Assembly (NCBI GenBank): GCA_963763325.1
Contig: CAVXOL010000023.1
Span: 62,001-126,000 of the forward strand
Length of the DNA: 64,000 bases
Direction: 5' to 3'
DNA from: JBBECJ01 sp963763325
Lineage (GTDB): Bacteria; Chloroflexota; Chloroflexia; Thermomicrobiales; CFX8
The notes below the pieces were generated by a model. It saw only the letters and a list, made by a program, of their open reading frames with translations, was not told the DNA's origin and ran no database searches. Shown piece by piece: positions 18,473-27,292 of the stretch (positions are counted from its first letter, which is position 1; every line of letters starts with the position of its first letter). The translations under genes were made by a program, and so were the position numbers.

Positions 18473-19606
18473 TCAGGCGACGCCGGCGGTTTCGCGTTCG
18501 GCCTGGCGTTCGGCTACGACGGCGTAAACCTCTGCCTTCAGAGCATCAAAGATTTCGTCTTCCTTAACGGTGCGAACGATCTCGCCCTTGCGGAAGATAA
18601 GACCCTTGCCCTTGCCAGCCGCGACGCCGACATCGGAGTCACGTGCCTCACCGGGGCCGTTGACGACGCAGCCCATGACAGCAACCTTGATCGGCTCGTC
18701 GATTTCCGCCAGGAACGCTTCAACACGGTTGGCGATGCTGAACAGATCGACTTCGACGCGGCCGCAGGTTGGGCAGGCGACCATTGTCGCGCCCTTCTGC
18801 CGCAGCTCCAGCGACTTGAGGATTTCGTAAGCGACGAAGACTTCCTCTTTCGGGTCGGTCGTGAGCGAAACGCGGATCGTATCGCCGATGCCGAGGGCCA
18901 GGAGCGTACCAAGGCCAACTGCCGAGCGGACGCTGCCGGCTCGTGGAGTGCCCGCTTCGGTTACGCCAAGATGGAGCGGGTACGCATTGCGCGTGGCCAT
19001 CCGCTTATATGCTTCAAGCATGACGGGAACTTCGAAGGCCTTGAGTGAGATCTTGATATTGTCGTAATCGAGGTCTTCGAGTATCCGAATGTGGCCGATT
19101 GCGCTGCGGACCATGTGCTCGGCAACCAGTTCGACCTGGGTAGCGTGCTGCTGGGCCATCTCGTCGACGAACTCCTCGGTCATCGGCGCGACAGAGCCGA
19201 AGTTGACACCGATGCGGATCGGCGTGTTCCGTTCCTTCGCCTTTTTGACGACCTCGCGGACATCCTCGTGCTTGCGGATGTTGCCAGGGTTCAGGCGCAG
19301 GCCATGGATTCCGGCGTCCAACGCCTTTAGGGCCAGCGTATGTTCGAAGTGAATGTCGGCGATTAGCGGAACGGGCGAATGAGGAACGATGTCAGGCAGA
19401 GCCGCGGCCGCCTTCCGATCCGGGACTGCGATCCGAACAATCTCACAGCCAGCATCTGCCAACTCCTGAATCTGCCGCAGGGTGGCTTTTGGGTCACGAG
19501 TATCGGATGTCGTCATCGATTGGACGACGATCGGCGCGCCGCCGCCGATGCGGACATTGCCGACGTAGACGGGCTTGGTGAGGCGGCGCGGTGCGAGTAG
19601 GGACAC
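18473..19606 (-). CDS. ispG: 4-hydroxy-3-methylbut-2-enyl-diphosphate synthase
   Basis: Penultimate step of the MEP isoprenoid pathway, using a 4Fe-4S cluster. The N-terminal TIM barrel includes VQSMTTSDTRD and LRLNPGNI. The C-terminal cluster ligands lie in ACPTCGRVEVD and VMGCVVNGPGEA. 377 residues, the short bacterial form. GTG 19606 has AGGAGG 6 nt upstream. rseP lies upstream on the same strand with a 96-nt gap; in many bacteria dxr, rseP and ispG are neighbours, though dxr is not in this window immediately upstream. Confidence 0.96.
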   Translation of the reverse strand: MSLLAPRRLTKPVYVGNVRIGGGAPIVVQSMTTSDTRDPKATLRQIQELADAGCEIVRIAVPDRKAAAALPDIVPHSPVPLIADIHFEHTLALKALDAGIHGLRLNPGNIRKHEDVREVVKKAKERNTPIRIGVNFGSVAPMTEEFVDEMAQQHATQVELVAEHMVRSAIGHIRILEDLDYDNIKISLKAFEVPVMLEAYKRMATRNAYPLHLGVTEAGTPRAGSVRSAVGLGTLLALGIGDTIRVSLTTDPKEEVFVAYEILKSLELRQKGATMVACPTCGRVEVDLFSIANRVEAFLAEIDEPIKVAVMGCVVNGPGEARDSDVGVAAGKGKGLIFRKGEIVRTVKEDEIFDALKAEVYAVVAERQAERETAGVA

Positions 19607-19702
19607 GGATTACCTCCTGATAGCGGAATGTCGAGGCGCGGACAGTAACTGACGGGCAGCGTTGCAGGATTACCGCGTCAGGTCAAGTATCTGTTGACAA
19701 CA

Positions 19703-21031
19703 TTACTCCAGGAACGAGTTGCCGCTGATGAGCCGCTCCACATCGACGAAGGCAATTCCGATCATAATGGACAGCAGGAGCACCATCCCGACGAAATGGA
19801 CCATGCCCTCTTTCTCAGGTGATATCCGGCGGCCGCCGCGAAGCACCTCGATCAGCACGAACAGTAGCCGGCCACCGTCGAGGGCAGGCAATGGCATCAA
19901 ATTCAGCAAGCCGAGGTTGAGCGAGAGAATAAACATCAGGTTGGCGATCGTTACCCAGAGCGGGAGCGGGCTGTCGTTTATCACCTCAGAGGTGAGCTGT
20001 CCCATCCCGATCGGTCCGGCGAGGTCGTCGAGCGGAGTCTCGCCTCGAATGAGGCTCAAGATTCCCTCGCCCATCTGCTGGATCGAACTGAAGAAGAGAT
20101 TGATCGACTCCCTCGGGACCTGGGAAGTCGGGATATTCTCGAATCTGAGGTTCTGGATGAGTTCCTCGCCGAGCGGAGGGTCGTTCATTGGAACGTCCGC
20201 GGGAATCGCGACAGGGATCATCAACGACTGACCGTCACGTCGAACGGTAAGATCGACTGTCTGACCAGCGTTGTTGCGGATGTAACCGGCATAGGCCATG
20301 TAGTCATGCACCAGCACGTCGTTGACGGCGGTGATCGTGTCGCCGTCCCTCAATCCCGCAGCAGCGGCCACGCTGTCGGCTGGGACGCTCGACACCTCGA
20401 TGTCAGCCAGGCGGAAATCGCCGAGGGCAATGCCTGTACGCCCTTGGTCCGCCGGAGGGTTTTCGCGTGGGATGACGGTCGTCTGAATCTCTTGATTGCC
20501 TCGCAGAAGGGTGACCGGCATCTCTCGACCTGCGAATTCATTTGTCAGAGGACCGATGTCACCTGCTTCGATAATCGCGACGTCACCGGCAGAGACAACC
20601 CGATCACCCACTTGCCAGCCAGCGGCTTCCGCCGGGCTGTCAGGTGCGACCTGGGTAATGTAGACATTTGAGGTTGGCTCTCCCTGGACGGCGACCAGGA
20701 GGATGACGATAACGAACGCGGTAATGAAGTTCACGATCGACCCTGCAGCGAGAAACCTGGCCCGTTGCCCGGGTGTCTTCACCTGCATGCTGTCGCTGTC
20801 GAACGACTTGCCATCCTCGCCCTTTACGCGGACGAATCCGCCGATCGGCAGGGCATTAATCGAATAAATCGTGTCGCCCCGCTTGACGCCCCAGATGCGC
20901 GGCGGCAGGCCAAAGCCGAACTCCTCAACCAACACACCCGCACGTCGGGCCATGACGTAGTGACCAAGCTCGTGCAGAAAGATGAGCGCACCGAGAATCG
21001 GGATGATGTAGAGCGCATTGAGAAAACCCAC
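19703..21031 (-). CDS. rseP: RseP-type site-2 metalloprotease
   Basis: Intramembrane zinc protease that releases regulators from the membrane. HELGH zinc motif at about 20-24 in the first helix, two PDZ domains (about 115-190 and 200-285), and the second catalytic motif NLMPLPALDGGR (about 375-386) in a later helix. 442 residues is normal for the two-PDZ form. GTG 21031. Upstream of ispG in the same direction. A natural substrate candidate is the membrane anti-sigma factor at 27293-28822, but no direct link is visible. Confidence 0.94.
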   Translation of the reverse strand: MGFLNALYIIPILGALIFLHELGHYVMARRAGVLVEEFGFGLPPRIWGVKRGDTIYSINALPIGGFVRVKGEDGKSFDSDSMQVKTPGQRARFLAAGSIVNFITAFVIVILLVAVQGEPTSNVYITQVAPDSPAEAAGWQVGDRVVSAGDVAIIEAGDIGPLTNEFAGREMPVTLLRGNQEIQTTVIPRENPPADQGRTGIALGDFRLADIEVSSVPADSVAAAAGLRDGDTITAVNDVLVHDYMAYAGYIRNNAGQTVDLTVRRDGQSLMIPVAIPADVPMNDPPLGEELIQNLRFENIPTSQVPRESINLFFSSIQQMGEGILSLIRGETPLDDLAGPIGMGQLTSEVINDSPLPLWVTIANLMFILSLNLGLLNLMPLPALDGGRLLFVLIEVLRGGRRISPEKEGMVHFVGMVLLLSIMIGIAFVDVERLISGNSFLE

Positions 21032-21210
21032 GGTTCACTGCTCTCTTGATGAAATCGCCGGTCAGGTCGACGGCGACAGATGCGGCCGGCAATGCGCCGG
21101 ACCATTTTGAATCGTACCTATGCTGAAAAGACGACGTCAATGGTACTGGTTACGGATCAGGACCGACGATGGCTCGGGCAGTCATGCCCAGCCGGAGCTT
21201 GAAGTTATGT

Positions 21211-21371
21211 ATGTTAGAATGACGCGGCTGCCGGGGAGTCTGACAGCCGAGGTGGGACTCGCCCGAAGAGGGGCAAGTGCTGTCGCATGTCGCGTTTCCC
21301 GCATATGCCGGCGCGCTGTCCGCGTGGGGACAAACCCCCAAGGGTGATGTGGTGAAGGGAACATTTCGAGG
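21211..21371 (+). promoter_or_regulatory. Promoter and long structured leader before ald
   Basis: The 340-nt space between rseP and ald has no gene. A TGT-TAGAAT extended -10 (21211-21219) is visible without a clear -35. The resulting leader of about 145 nt has several GC-rich inverted stretches, for example GGCTG/CAGCC near 21225-21245 and GTGGGG/CCCCC near 21328-21342. It does not match any riboswitch class recognised by eye. It may be a regulatory leader for alanine dehydrogenase. Confidence 0.4.
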
Positions 21372-22484
21372 ATGATCGTCGGTATCCCCAAGGAGATCAA
21401 GGACAACGAGAACCGCGTGTCCACAACTCCATCCGGCGTCTCAGAGTACGTTGCGCGCGGACATCAGGTTATTGTCGAACGCTCGGCAGGCGTCGGGAGC
21501 GGCTTCGCGGACAGCGAGTACGAGGCAGCTGGCGCGACGATGATCGATTCTCACGCCGGTGTCTTCGCACAGGCAGACATGATCGTGAAGGTCAAAGAGC
21601 CGATCGAGGCTGAGTACGGCCTCATGCGCGAGGACCAGATTCTCTACACCTATCTCCATCTGGCAGCCGAAGAAGCCCTGACGAAGACGCTGATCGATCG
21701 CCGGGTGGCGTCGATCGCGTATGAAACAGTCGAACTGGCGAATCGAGCATTGCCCTTGCTGACGCCGATGAGCGAGGTCGCTGGCCGGATGTCGGTCCAG
21801 GTGGGCGCACACTACCTGGAAAAGGTTCACGGAGGCCGCGGCCTGCTGCTTGGAGGAGTCGCGGGAGTTCCGCCGGCCGATGTCGTCATCATCGGTGGCG
21901 GCGTCGTTGGAACGAACGCTGCTCAGATGGCTCTCGGCATGGGCGCAAACGTGACGATCCTCGATGTGTCGATCGACCGCATGCGTTACCTGGACCAGGT
22001 TTTGCACGGTCGTTTCCAGACGCTGGCATCGAACCGTGGAAATATCGCCGAGGCGGTTCGCAACTGCGATCTGCTCATCGGCGGAGTCCTGATTCCTGGC
22101 GCGAAGGCGCCGAAGCTTGTCACGGCTGAAATGGTCTCGACGATGCGCAATGGTTCGGTGATCGTGGATGTCGCGATCGACCAGGGCGGTTGCATCGAAA
22201 CCGTTCGTCCGACGAGCCACAGCAACCCCACCTTCGTGGTGGATGGCGTTGTCCATTACTGTGTGACAAACATGCCCGGAGCGGTGCCGCGGACGAGCAC
22301 CTTCGCGCTGTCGAATGTCACTCTTCCATATGGCTTGCAGTTAGCCGCGAAGGGGATGCAAGCGGCAGTGACCGACCCAGCGCTCGCAAAGGGTGTCAAC
22401 GTCTATAAAGGGAAGGTCACATACCCGGCCGTGGCTGAGGCATTTGGCCTTGAATACACACCGCTCGATCGTCTGTTGGCGTAG
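21372..22484 (+). CDS. ald: Alanine dehydrogenase
   Basis: Reversible NAD-dependent deamination of L-alanine to pyruvate. N-terminal signature MIVGIPKEIKDNENRV, substrate-binding segments including VKVKEPIEAE, and the Rossmann NAD motif GGGVVGTNAA (about 175-184). The C-terminal VTNMPGAVPRTST stretch is typical. 370 residues, full length. ATG 21372. Monocistronic in appearance; its leader is described separately. Confidence 0.96.
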   Translation: MIVGIPKEIKDNENRVSTTPSGVSEYVARGHQVIVERSAGVGSGFADSEYEAAGATMIDSHAGVFAQADMIVKVKEPIEAEYGLMREDQILYTYLHLAAEEALTKTLIDRRVASIAYETVELANRALPLLTPMSEVAGRMSVQVGAHYLEKVHGGRGLLLGGVAGVPPADVVIIGGGVVGTNAAQMALGMGANVTILDVSIDRMRYLDQVLHGRFQTLASNRGNIAEAVRNCDLLIGGVLIPGAKAPKLVTAEMVSTMRNGSVIVDVAIDQGGCIETVRPTSHSNPTFVVDGVVHYCVTNMPGAVPRTSTFALSNVTLPYGLQLAAKGMQAAVTDPALAKGVNVYKGKVTYPAVAEAFGLEYTPLDRLLA

Positions 22485-22563
22485 CCGTTCGTCCGGGGTC
22501 GATCGCAGATACTGTCAACGGCCCCGGATACGTTCCCTGTTTCGAACCGAGAGGATCTAGCCC

Positions 22564-23511
22564 ATGCGAGATAGCATCGAGCGCTTCCTGGGCGCTCTGG
22601 AAGCGGGAAATGACTTCTCGTTGAATACCGTCTCGGCGTATCGAAATGACCTTAACCAGTTCGTTGGGTTCATCATTGAGGACCAGGGAATCGGCTCGTG
22701 GACCGAACTACAGGATACGCACCTGACGTCGTACGTGCTCCAGATGCGTGAACGCAAGTACGCCAGTTCGACAGTTGCCCGCAAGACAGCTGCGATCAAG
22801 TCCTTCTTTGGCTTCATGGCCCGTAGCGGCGAGCTTCGCTCGGACCCGTCCGAGTCGCTGGCGTCTCCTCGCGTGGAAAAGTACGTGCCGAAGGCAATGA
22901 CCGAGCAGCAGATTCAGTCGTTGCTGCACGAGCCTGCCCGTGAGACGAGGCCAGAGAACTCCCGTGATTGCGCCATGTTGCAGACACTGTACGCGACGGG
23001 CATGCGCGTTTCAGAGCTTGTCAACCTTGATCTCGATGATGTTGACCTGGAGCGCGGGACAGTTTGTTGTACCGGCAAGCAGAACCGACGGCGCGATGTT
23101 GAGCTGAGTCCGGAGGCGACGGCGGCACTCAGGCAGTACCTGGAGGTTGGGCGTCCGGCGATAGCGAAGGTCGCAGACGAGCCGGCGCTGTTCCTGAACC
23201 ATCGCGGACACCGGCTGACGCGTCAAGGTTTCTGGCTGATTCTGAAGCAGTACGCGCAGGCGGCAGGGATCGACGAGATTACGCCGCACACGCTACGGCA
23301 CTCATTCGCTGCTCATCAGATCACCCGCGGCCGTGACCTCGGTGACGTGCAGCGCATCCTGGGCCACGTCAGTATCTCCACGACGCAGATTTATCAAAAG
23401 ATCGCGAGCGACATGCAGGACCCGGAGCGGCCGGCGATCGTCGAAGCGTGCGACGACGTGCTGGCTATCGAGCCGGAGGCGGAACTGGCAGGAGTTGGCG
23501 CGGAACCGTAG
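22564..23511 (+). CDS. xerD-like: XerC/XerD-type tyrosine recombinase
   Basis: Site-specific recombinase, probably for chromosome dimer resolution. N-terminal SAM-like core-binding domain (about 1-90). Catalytic domain with Arg in TGMRVSELVNL, HTLRHSFAAH (His-x-x-Arg), LGHVSISTTQIY (His and the nucleophilic Tyr). 315 residues. ATG 22564 has GAGAGG upstream. The lack of phage genes around it and its full-length Xer form favour a host function; XerC, XerD and XerA cannot be separated by eye. Confidence 0.88.
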   Translation: MRDSIERFLGALEAGNDFSLNTVSAYRNDLNQFVGFIIEDQGIGSWTELQDTHLTSYVLQMRERKYASSTVARKTAAIKSFFGFMARSGELRSDPSESLASPRVEKYVPKAMTEQQIQSLLHEPARETRPENSRDCAMLQTLYATGMRVSELVNLDLDDVDLERGTVCCTGKQNRRRDVELSPEATAALRQYLEVGRPAIAKVADEPALFLNHRGHRLTRQGFWLILKQYAQAAGIDEITPHTLRHSFAAHQITRGRDLGDVQRILGHVSISTTQIYQKIASDMQDPERPAIVEACDDVLAIEPEAELAGVGAEP

Positions 23512-23550
23512 CCCGTGTGCCACGCAGGCCATATGAAACGTTGACAATGG

Positions 23551-23580
23551 GCGGGCGAGACGTTACGTCTCGCCCGCTTT
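23551..23580 (+). terminator. Intrinsic terminator after xerD-like gene
   Basis: 12-bp perfect GC-rich stem (23551-23562 with 23566-23577), 3-nt loop, followed by TTT on the plus strand. Lies 40 nt after the recombinase stop and 40 nt before glyS. Confidence 0.85.
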
Positions 23581-23619
23581 CGATTCTGGACGAAACTTGA
23601 AGACGAGGGGGCAGGGACG

Positions 23620-25071
23620 ATGAGTGAACCGACACGCCCGGGCGTGACGCTTGAGGCGCTGGCGTCACTGTGCAAGCGGCGAGGCTTTGTCTTCGCAGGC
23701 AGCGAGTTGTACGGCGGACTGGCGAACACGTTCGACTTCGGACCACTCGGCGTCGAACTACGCAACAACATCAAGCAGGCATGGTGGCAACGTTTCGTCC
23801 GCGAGCGTCCGGATATCGTCGGGCTTGACGGCGGGATCCTCATGAGTCCGCGTGTCTGGGAGGCGAGCGGTCACGTTGATGAGTTCAACGACCCGATGAC
23901 CGACTGTCGCGAATGTCGCAACCGTTACCGGGCCGACACGCTCATCGAAGACTCGCTCGGTCGCGCCGCTGAGGGTATGACGCAAGCCGAGATGACGACG
24001 TTGATCCAGGAGACGCCCGTTGTCTGCCCGAATTGTGGCAAGTCAAACTGGACGCCTGTGCGAGCGTTCAACATGATGTTCCGGACGCAGATAGGCGTCG
24101 TCGACGAGACGGCGACGACGATCTACATGCGTCCGGAAACGGCACAGGCGATCTTTGTCCAGTACAAGAACGTCATGCAATCGAGCCGGGTGAAGATCCC
24201 TTTTGGGATCGCGCAGATCGGCAAGGTATTCCGCAACGAGATCACGCCCGGTAACTTTATCTTCCGGTTGCTCGAATTCGAGCAGATGGAGATTGAGTAC
24301 TTCATTGAGCCTGAAGGTTGGGAGCAGCATTTCGAGGCATGGCTTAGCGAACAGGAGCAGTTCGTCCATTCGCTCGGCGTTCGTCCGGACCGCGTGCGCC
24401 GTCGGGAACATGCGGCGGAGGAGTTGTCTCATTACTCGAGGCGAACCGTGGATCTGGAGTACCTCTACCCGATCGGTTGGAAAGAACTGACTGGCCTGGC
24501 CTACCGCTATGACTTCGACCTGAATCGGCACCAGGAGGCGTCCGGCGAGGATCTGACCTACTTCGACCAGGCGAAGAATCGACGCTACCTGCCGCACGTC
24601 GTCGAGCCGACAATGGGTGTCGATCGACTGATGCTGATGGTCTTGTGCGACGCGTACGAGGAAGAGGAGACGGTAGACGCGAAGGGGGAGTCAACCTCCC
24701 GCGTCGTTCTGCGATTCCATCCACGCATTGCGCCGTACCAGGTGGCTGTTCTGCCGCTCTCGAAGAAGGAAGAGCTGACGGTTGTCTCCGAGCCGCTATT
24801 CGCTGAACTGCGGAAGCGCTTCTCGACCGAGTACGACGAAACACAGAGCATCGGCCGCCGCTACCGGCGTCAGGATGAGATCGGGACGCCGTACTGCGTC
24901 ACGGTCGATTTCGAATCATTGAACGACAACGCAGTGACGGTCCGCGAGCGTGACAGCATGGAGCAGGTACGTGTGCCGATCGCAGAGGTAGCTGATCTGA
25001 TCGAGGCGCGGCTTGCAGAAGATTGGGTTCCTCCTGCGATGCGGGAGAAAGTGTCCAATCAGTCGTCGTAG
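23620..25071 (+). CDS. glyS: Glycyl-tRNA synthetase, homodimeric class II
   Basis: Charges tRNA-Gly. Single-chain alpha2-type enzyme: CKRRGFVFAGSELYGG start, GPLGVELRNNIK, zinc-type CRECRNR and CPNCGKSN cysteines, motif 2 FRNEITPGNF, motif 3 MGVDRLMLMVL, and an anticodon-binding C-terminus (PYQVAVLPLSKK onwards). 483 residues, intact frame. ATG 23620. Its 3' end overlaps convergent parB by 13 nt. No T-box is seen here, in contrast with thrS. Confidence 0.96.
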   Translation: MSEPTRPGVTLEALASLCKRRGFVFAGSELYGGLANTFDFGPLGVELRNNIKQAWWQRFVRERPDIVGLDGGILMSPRVWEASGHVDEFNDPMTDCRECRNRYRADTLIEDSLGRAAEGMTQAEMTTLIQETPVVCPNCGKSNWTPVRAFNMMFRTQIGVVDETATTIYMRPETAQAIFVQYKNVMQSSRVKIPFGIAQIGKVFRNEITPGNFIFRLLEFEQMEIEYFIEPEGWEQHFEAWLSEQEQFVHSLGVRPDRVRRREHAAEELSHYSRRTVDLEYLYPIGWKELTGLAYRYDFDLNRHQEASGEDLTYFDQAKNRRYLPHVVEPTMGVDRLMLMVLCDAYEEEETVDAKGESTSRVVLRFHPRIAPYQVAVLPLSKKEELTVVSEPLFAELRKRFSTEYDETQSIGRRYRRQDEIGTPYCVTVDFESLNDNAVTVRERDSMEQVRVPIAEVADLIEARLAEDWVPPAMREKVSNQSS

Positions 25072-25940
25072 TCGTCCAGATCGTCGTCGCCTGTGATCTG
25101 GGCGAGGATCGCGGAGAGCTCGTCGTCGGAGTGGAAGCTGATGACGATGCGACCTCCTGACTTCCCCCGTGATATGTCTACACGCGTTCCGAGCGCGCGT
25201 TGAAGCGATGTCTGGACTGACGCCAGGCCGGGATCGAGCCGTGGCGTTGCTGGCCGACGGGAGGTGTCCGACATTGCGCGCTGCGCCAGGCGCTCGGTGT
25301 CCCGTACGTTGAGGCCGAGGCGGATTACCTGCTGCAGAATCTGCTCCTGGACGACCGGGTCCTCGACTGCGAGGAGCGCGCGAGCGTGGCCGGCGCTGAT
25401 CTGTTCGTTGGCAACCGCTTCCCGGATCGATTCGGGTGCGGACAGTAATCGGATGGCGTTGGCGATTGCGGGGCGGCTCTTGCCGACGCGCTCCGCAACT
25501 TGCGATTGTTTCATTCCGAATTCAACCGTCAACTGGCGGTAGGCAAGTGCCTCCTCGATCGGGTTGAGGTCGGCACGCTGGATGTTTTCGACCAGCGCAA
25601 GTTCGAGGATCTGGGACGGTGTCGCTTCACGGACGAGAATGGGAACAGTCGTAAGGCCGGCACGCTGTGCCGCGCGCCAGCGGCGTTCGCCGGCGATAAT
25701 CTGAAACGGTTTGCTCGTGCCTCGACGAGAGACGAGAATCGGCTGGATTATTCCGTGCTCGCGAATCGAGCCGGCCAACGAGTCGAGTTGGTCATCGTCC
25801 CAATGGACCCGTGGCTGGAGTGGGTTCGGTTCGAGTGCGTCGATGTCGACACTGCTTGTTGCACCGCGTTCGGTGTCGGCACCGATGCCGGGAATCAGTG
25901 ACTCCAGTCCCCGACCCAGGCCACCTCGTCTGCTCGACAC
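25059..25940 (-). CDS. parB: ParB-family chromosome-partitioning protein
   Basis: Centromere-binding CTPase. Start region RRGGLGRGLESLIPG, CTP-binding motif GERRWRAAQRAG, HTH region with QSQVAERVGKSRPAIANAIRLL, and a C-terminal dimerisation domain; acidic tail. GTG 25940 gives about 293 residues beginning right before the conserved RGGLGRGL; an ATG at 26018 adds an unlikely extension. No parA, gidB or parS site was recognised nearby, so it appears as an isolated parB in this window. Convergent with glyS and divergent from the CPBP protease gene. Confidence 0.9.
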   Translation of the reverse strand: MSSRRGGLGRGLESLIPGIGADTERGATSSVDIDALEPNPLQPRVHWDDDQLDSLAGSIREHGIIQPILVSRRGTSKPFQIIAGERRWRAAQRAGLTTVPILVREATPSQILELALVENIQRADLNPIEEALAYRQLTVEFGMKQSQVAERVGKSRPAIANAIRLLSAPESIREAVANEQISAGHARALLAVEDPVVQEQILQQVIRLGLNVRDTERLAQRAMSDTSRRPATPRLDPGLASVQTSLQRALGTRVDISRGKSGGRIVISFHSDDELSAILAQITGDDDLDDYDD

Positions 25941-26093
25941 CCGCCACCACCGCTTTCTGTCATTCTGATCCGAACGAAGTATACCGCCAGCGTCTCCCGC
26001 ATCTGTGCAAAGCATCACAATCTGACCAGCAGGTCGCTATACTTCATGCTGGCCCGGTGGTTGCCGGGCGGCTGACGAACGGAGCTCGGGGAC

Positions 26094-27119
26094 TTGGGCG
26101 AAGACATCACCTCAGCGATATCGCTGATCATCTCGGCGATCATGCTGGTCGGAGTCGTGGCGTTCCTGAGCCTCTGGGTACGCCGTGCGAATGAAGATGA
26201 ACGGATCGGCAAACGCGCGACGCCGATGGGTCTCTATATCGTTTTTGGTGCATTCGGGTTCTTCCTGTTCCTTTACGGCCTCGGATCCTCGTATCGAGAG
26301 TGGCGCGAGGGAAACAGCCCGGATGACGTATCCTATCTTGCATTGGCAATCGGAGTCATCGCAGGCCTGACACTGATTCCCCCATTCAGGCGGGTGCTGG
26401 CGAAGCTCATCCCGTTCGACCCGAAGTCGTGGCCTGACACGATCGGGCTGTTCCTGATTGCGGCGATTGTTGCCTTGTCGTCAGTGGCGCTGTTCGTCGA
26501 GGCAGATGAGCAGGAGCCGGCTACATATTTGCTGCTGGTCGTGACGGCTGTGACCGAAGTGGCGCTCGCATTCGTGATCGTCGGTGCGCCGTTCTACCGA
26601 TCGTTCAAACAGGCAGCCAAACGACTTGGATTGACAATTCCCTCGATTCGGGACGTTGGGATTGCGCTCGGACTGGTGCTCGTCGCGTTCGTAATATCGG
26701 CGATCTCGTCGGTCCTCGTGCGTTTCCTCCAACCTGACCTCTACGACCGGATCAACGAGAATCTGGGGACGATGACCTCCGGGATCGACACCTGGTGGGG
26801 TGCGCTGGTGCTGGGAATCTGTGCCGGAGCGGGCGAAGAGATTCTGTTTCGAGGAGCGATCCAGCCCAAATACGGCATCATCGTGACCGCAATCGTCTTC
26901 GCAGTACTGCATCAGCAGTATGGCGCGAGCTTCGTGACGGTCGGCGTCTTCGCCGTCGGAATCCTGTTCGGGTTAGAGCGCAAGTACGTCAGTACAACGG
27001 CATCTATCATCACCCATGCTACATACAACACGATCGCGATTCTCGCGGCACAGGCGACCGACGACAGCGCGACGGCGAGCATCGACGTCGTGCGGCACGC
27101 GATTTCGTGGTTGGCCTGA
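26094..27119 (+). CDS. CPBP-family intramembrane metalloprotease
   Basis: Polytopic membrane protein of the CAAX-protease and bacteriocin-processing (Abi) family. The four motifs are visible: GAGEEILFRG (EExxxR), FAVLHQQYG (FxxxH), and ITHATYNTIA (HxxxN). Eight or so hydrophobic helices; 341 residues with a longer N-terminal membrane domain than the minimal family. TTG 26094 with GGAGCTCGGGGA upstream. Substrate unknown; possible roles are peptide maturation or processing of membrane regulators. Confidence 0.85.
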   Translation: MGEDITSAISLIISAIMLVGVVAFLSLWVRRANEDERIGKRATPMGLYIVFGAFGFFLFLYGLGSSYREWREGNSPDDVSYLALAIGVIAGLTLIPPFRRVLAKLIPFDPKSWPDTIGLFLIAAIVALSSVALFVEADEQEPATYLLLVVTAVTEVALAFVIVGAPFYRSFKQAAKRLGLTIPSIRDVGIALGLVLVAFVISAISSVLVRFLQPDLYDRINENLGTMTSGIDTWWGALVLGICAGAGEEILFRGAIQPKYGIIVTAIVFAVLHQQYGASFVTVGVFAVGILFGLERKYVSTTASIITHATYNTIAILAAQATDDSATASIDVVRHAISWLA

Positions 27120-27224
27120 CCCGCTCGTCAGGCTACATCGGTGAGATAGGTTTTCGTCGGGTGTCGTGCTCCGTCATAGCGCCGTAGTAGATCCCGGCTC
27201 GAGACGCGTACAGAGCCTCTTTGG

Positions 27225-27272
27225 GAAACGGAAACGCCCACCGCCAGCGCTGGCGATGGGCGTTTCCGTTTC
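27225..27272. terminator. Bidirectional terminator (48-nt palindrome)
   Basis: 24-bp inverted repeat with one mismatch, centred between 27248 and 27249, with A/T-rich outer ends (GAAACGGAAAC and its complement) that give U-rich segments in both directions. It separates the convergent CPBP gene and the anti-sigma gene and probably ends both transcripts. Confidence 0.8.
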
Positions 27273-27292
27273 TGTGGCTGGACGGATCAGCT

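Noticed and set aside
21226..21371. Glycine or SAM-I riboswitch before ald
   Set aside because: Short GCCCGAAG-GGGGCAA similarity only; the remaining conserved core elements are missing.
22564..23511. Phage or integron integrase
   Set aside because: Full-length Xer form, no attachment-site repeats and no phage genes nearby.
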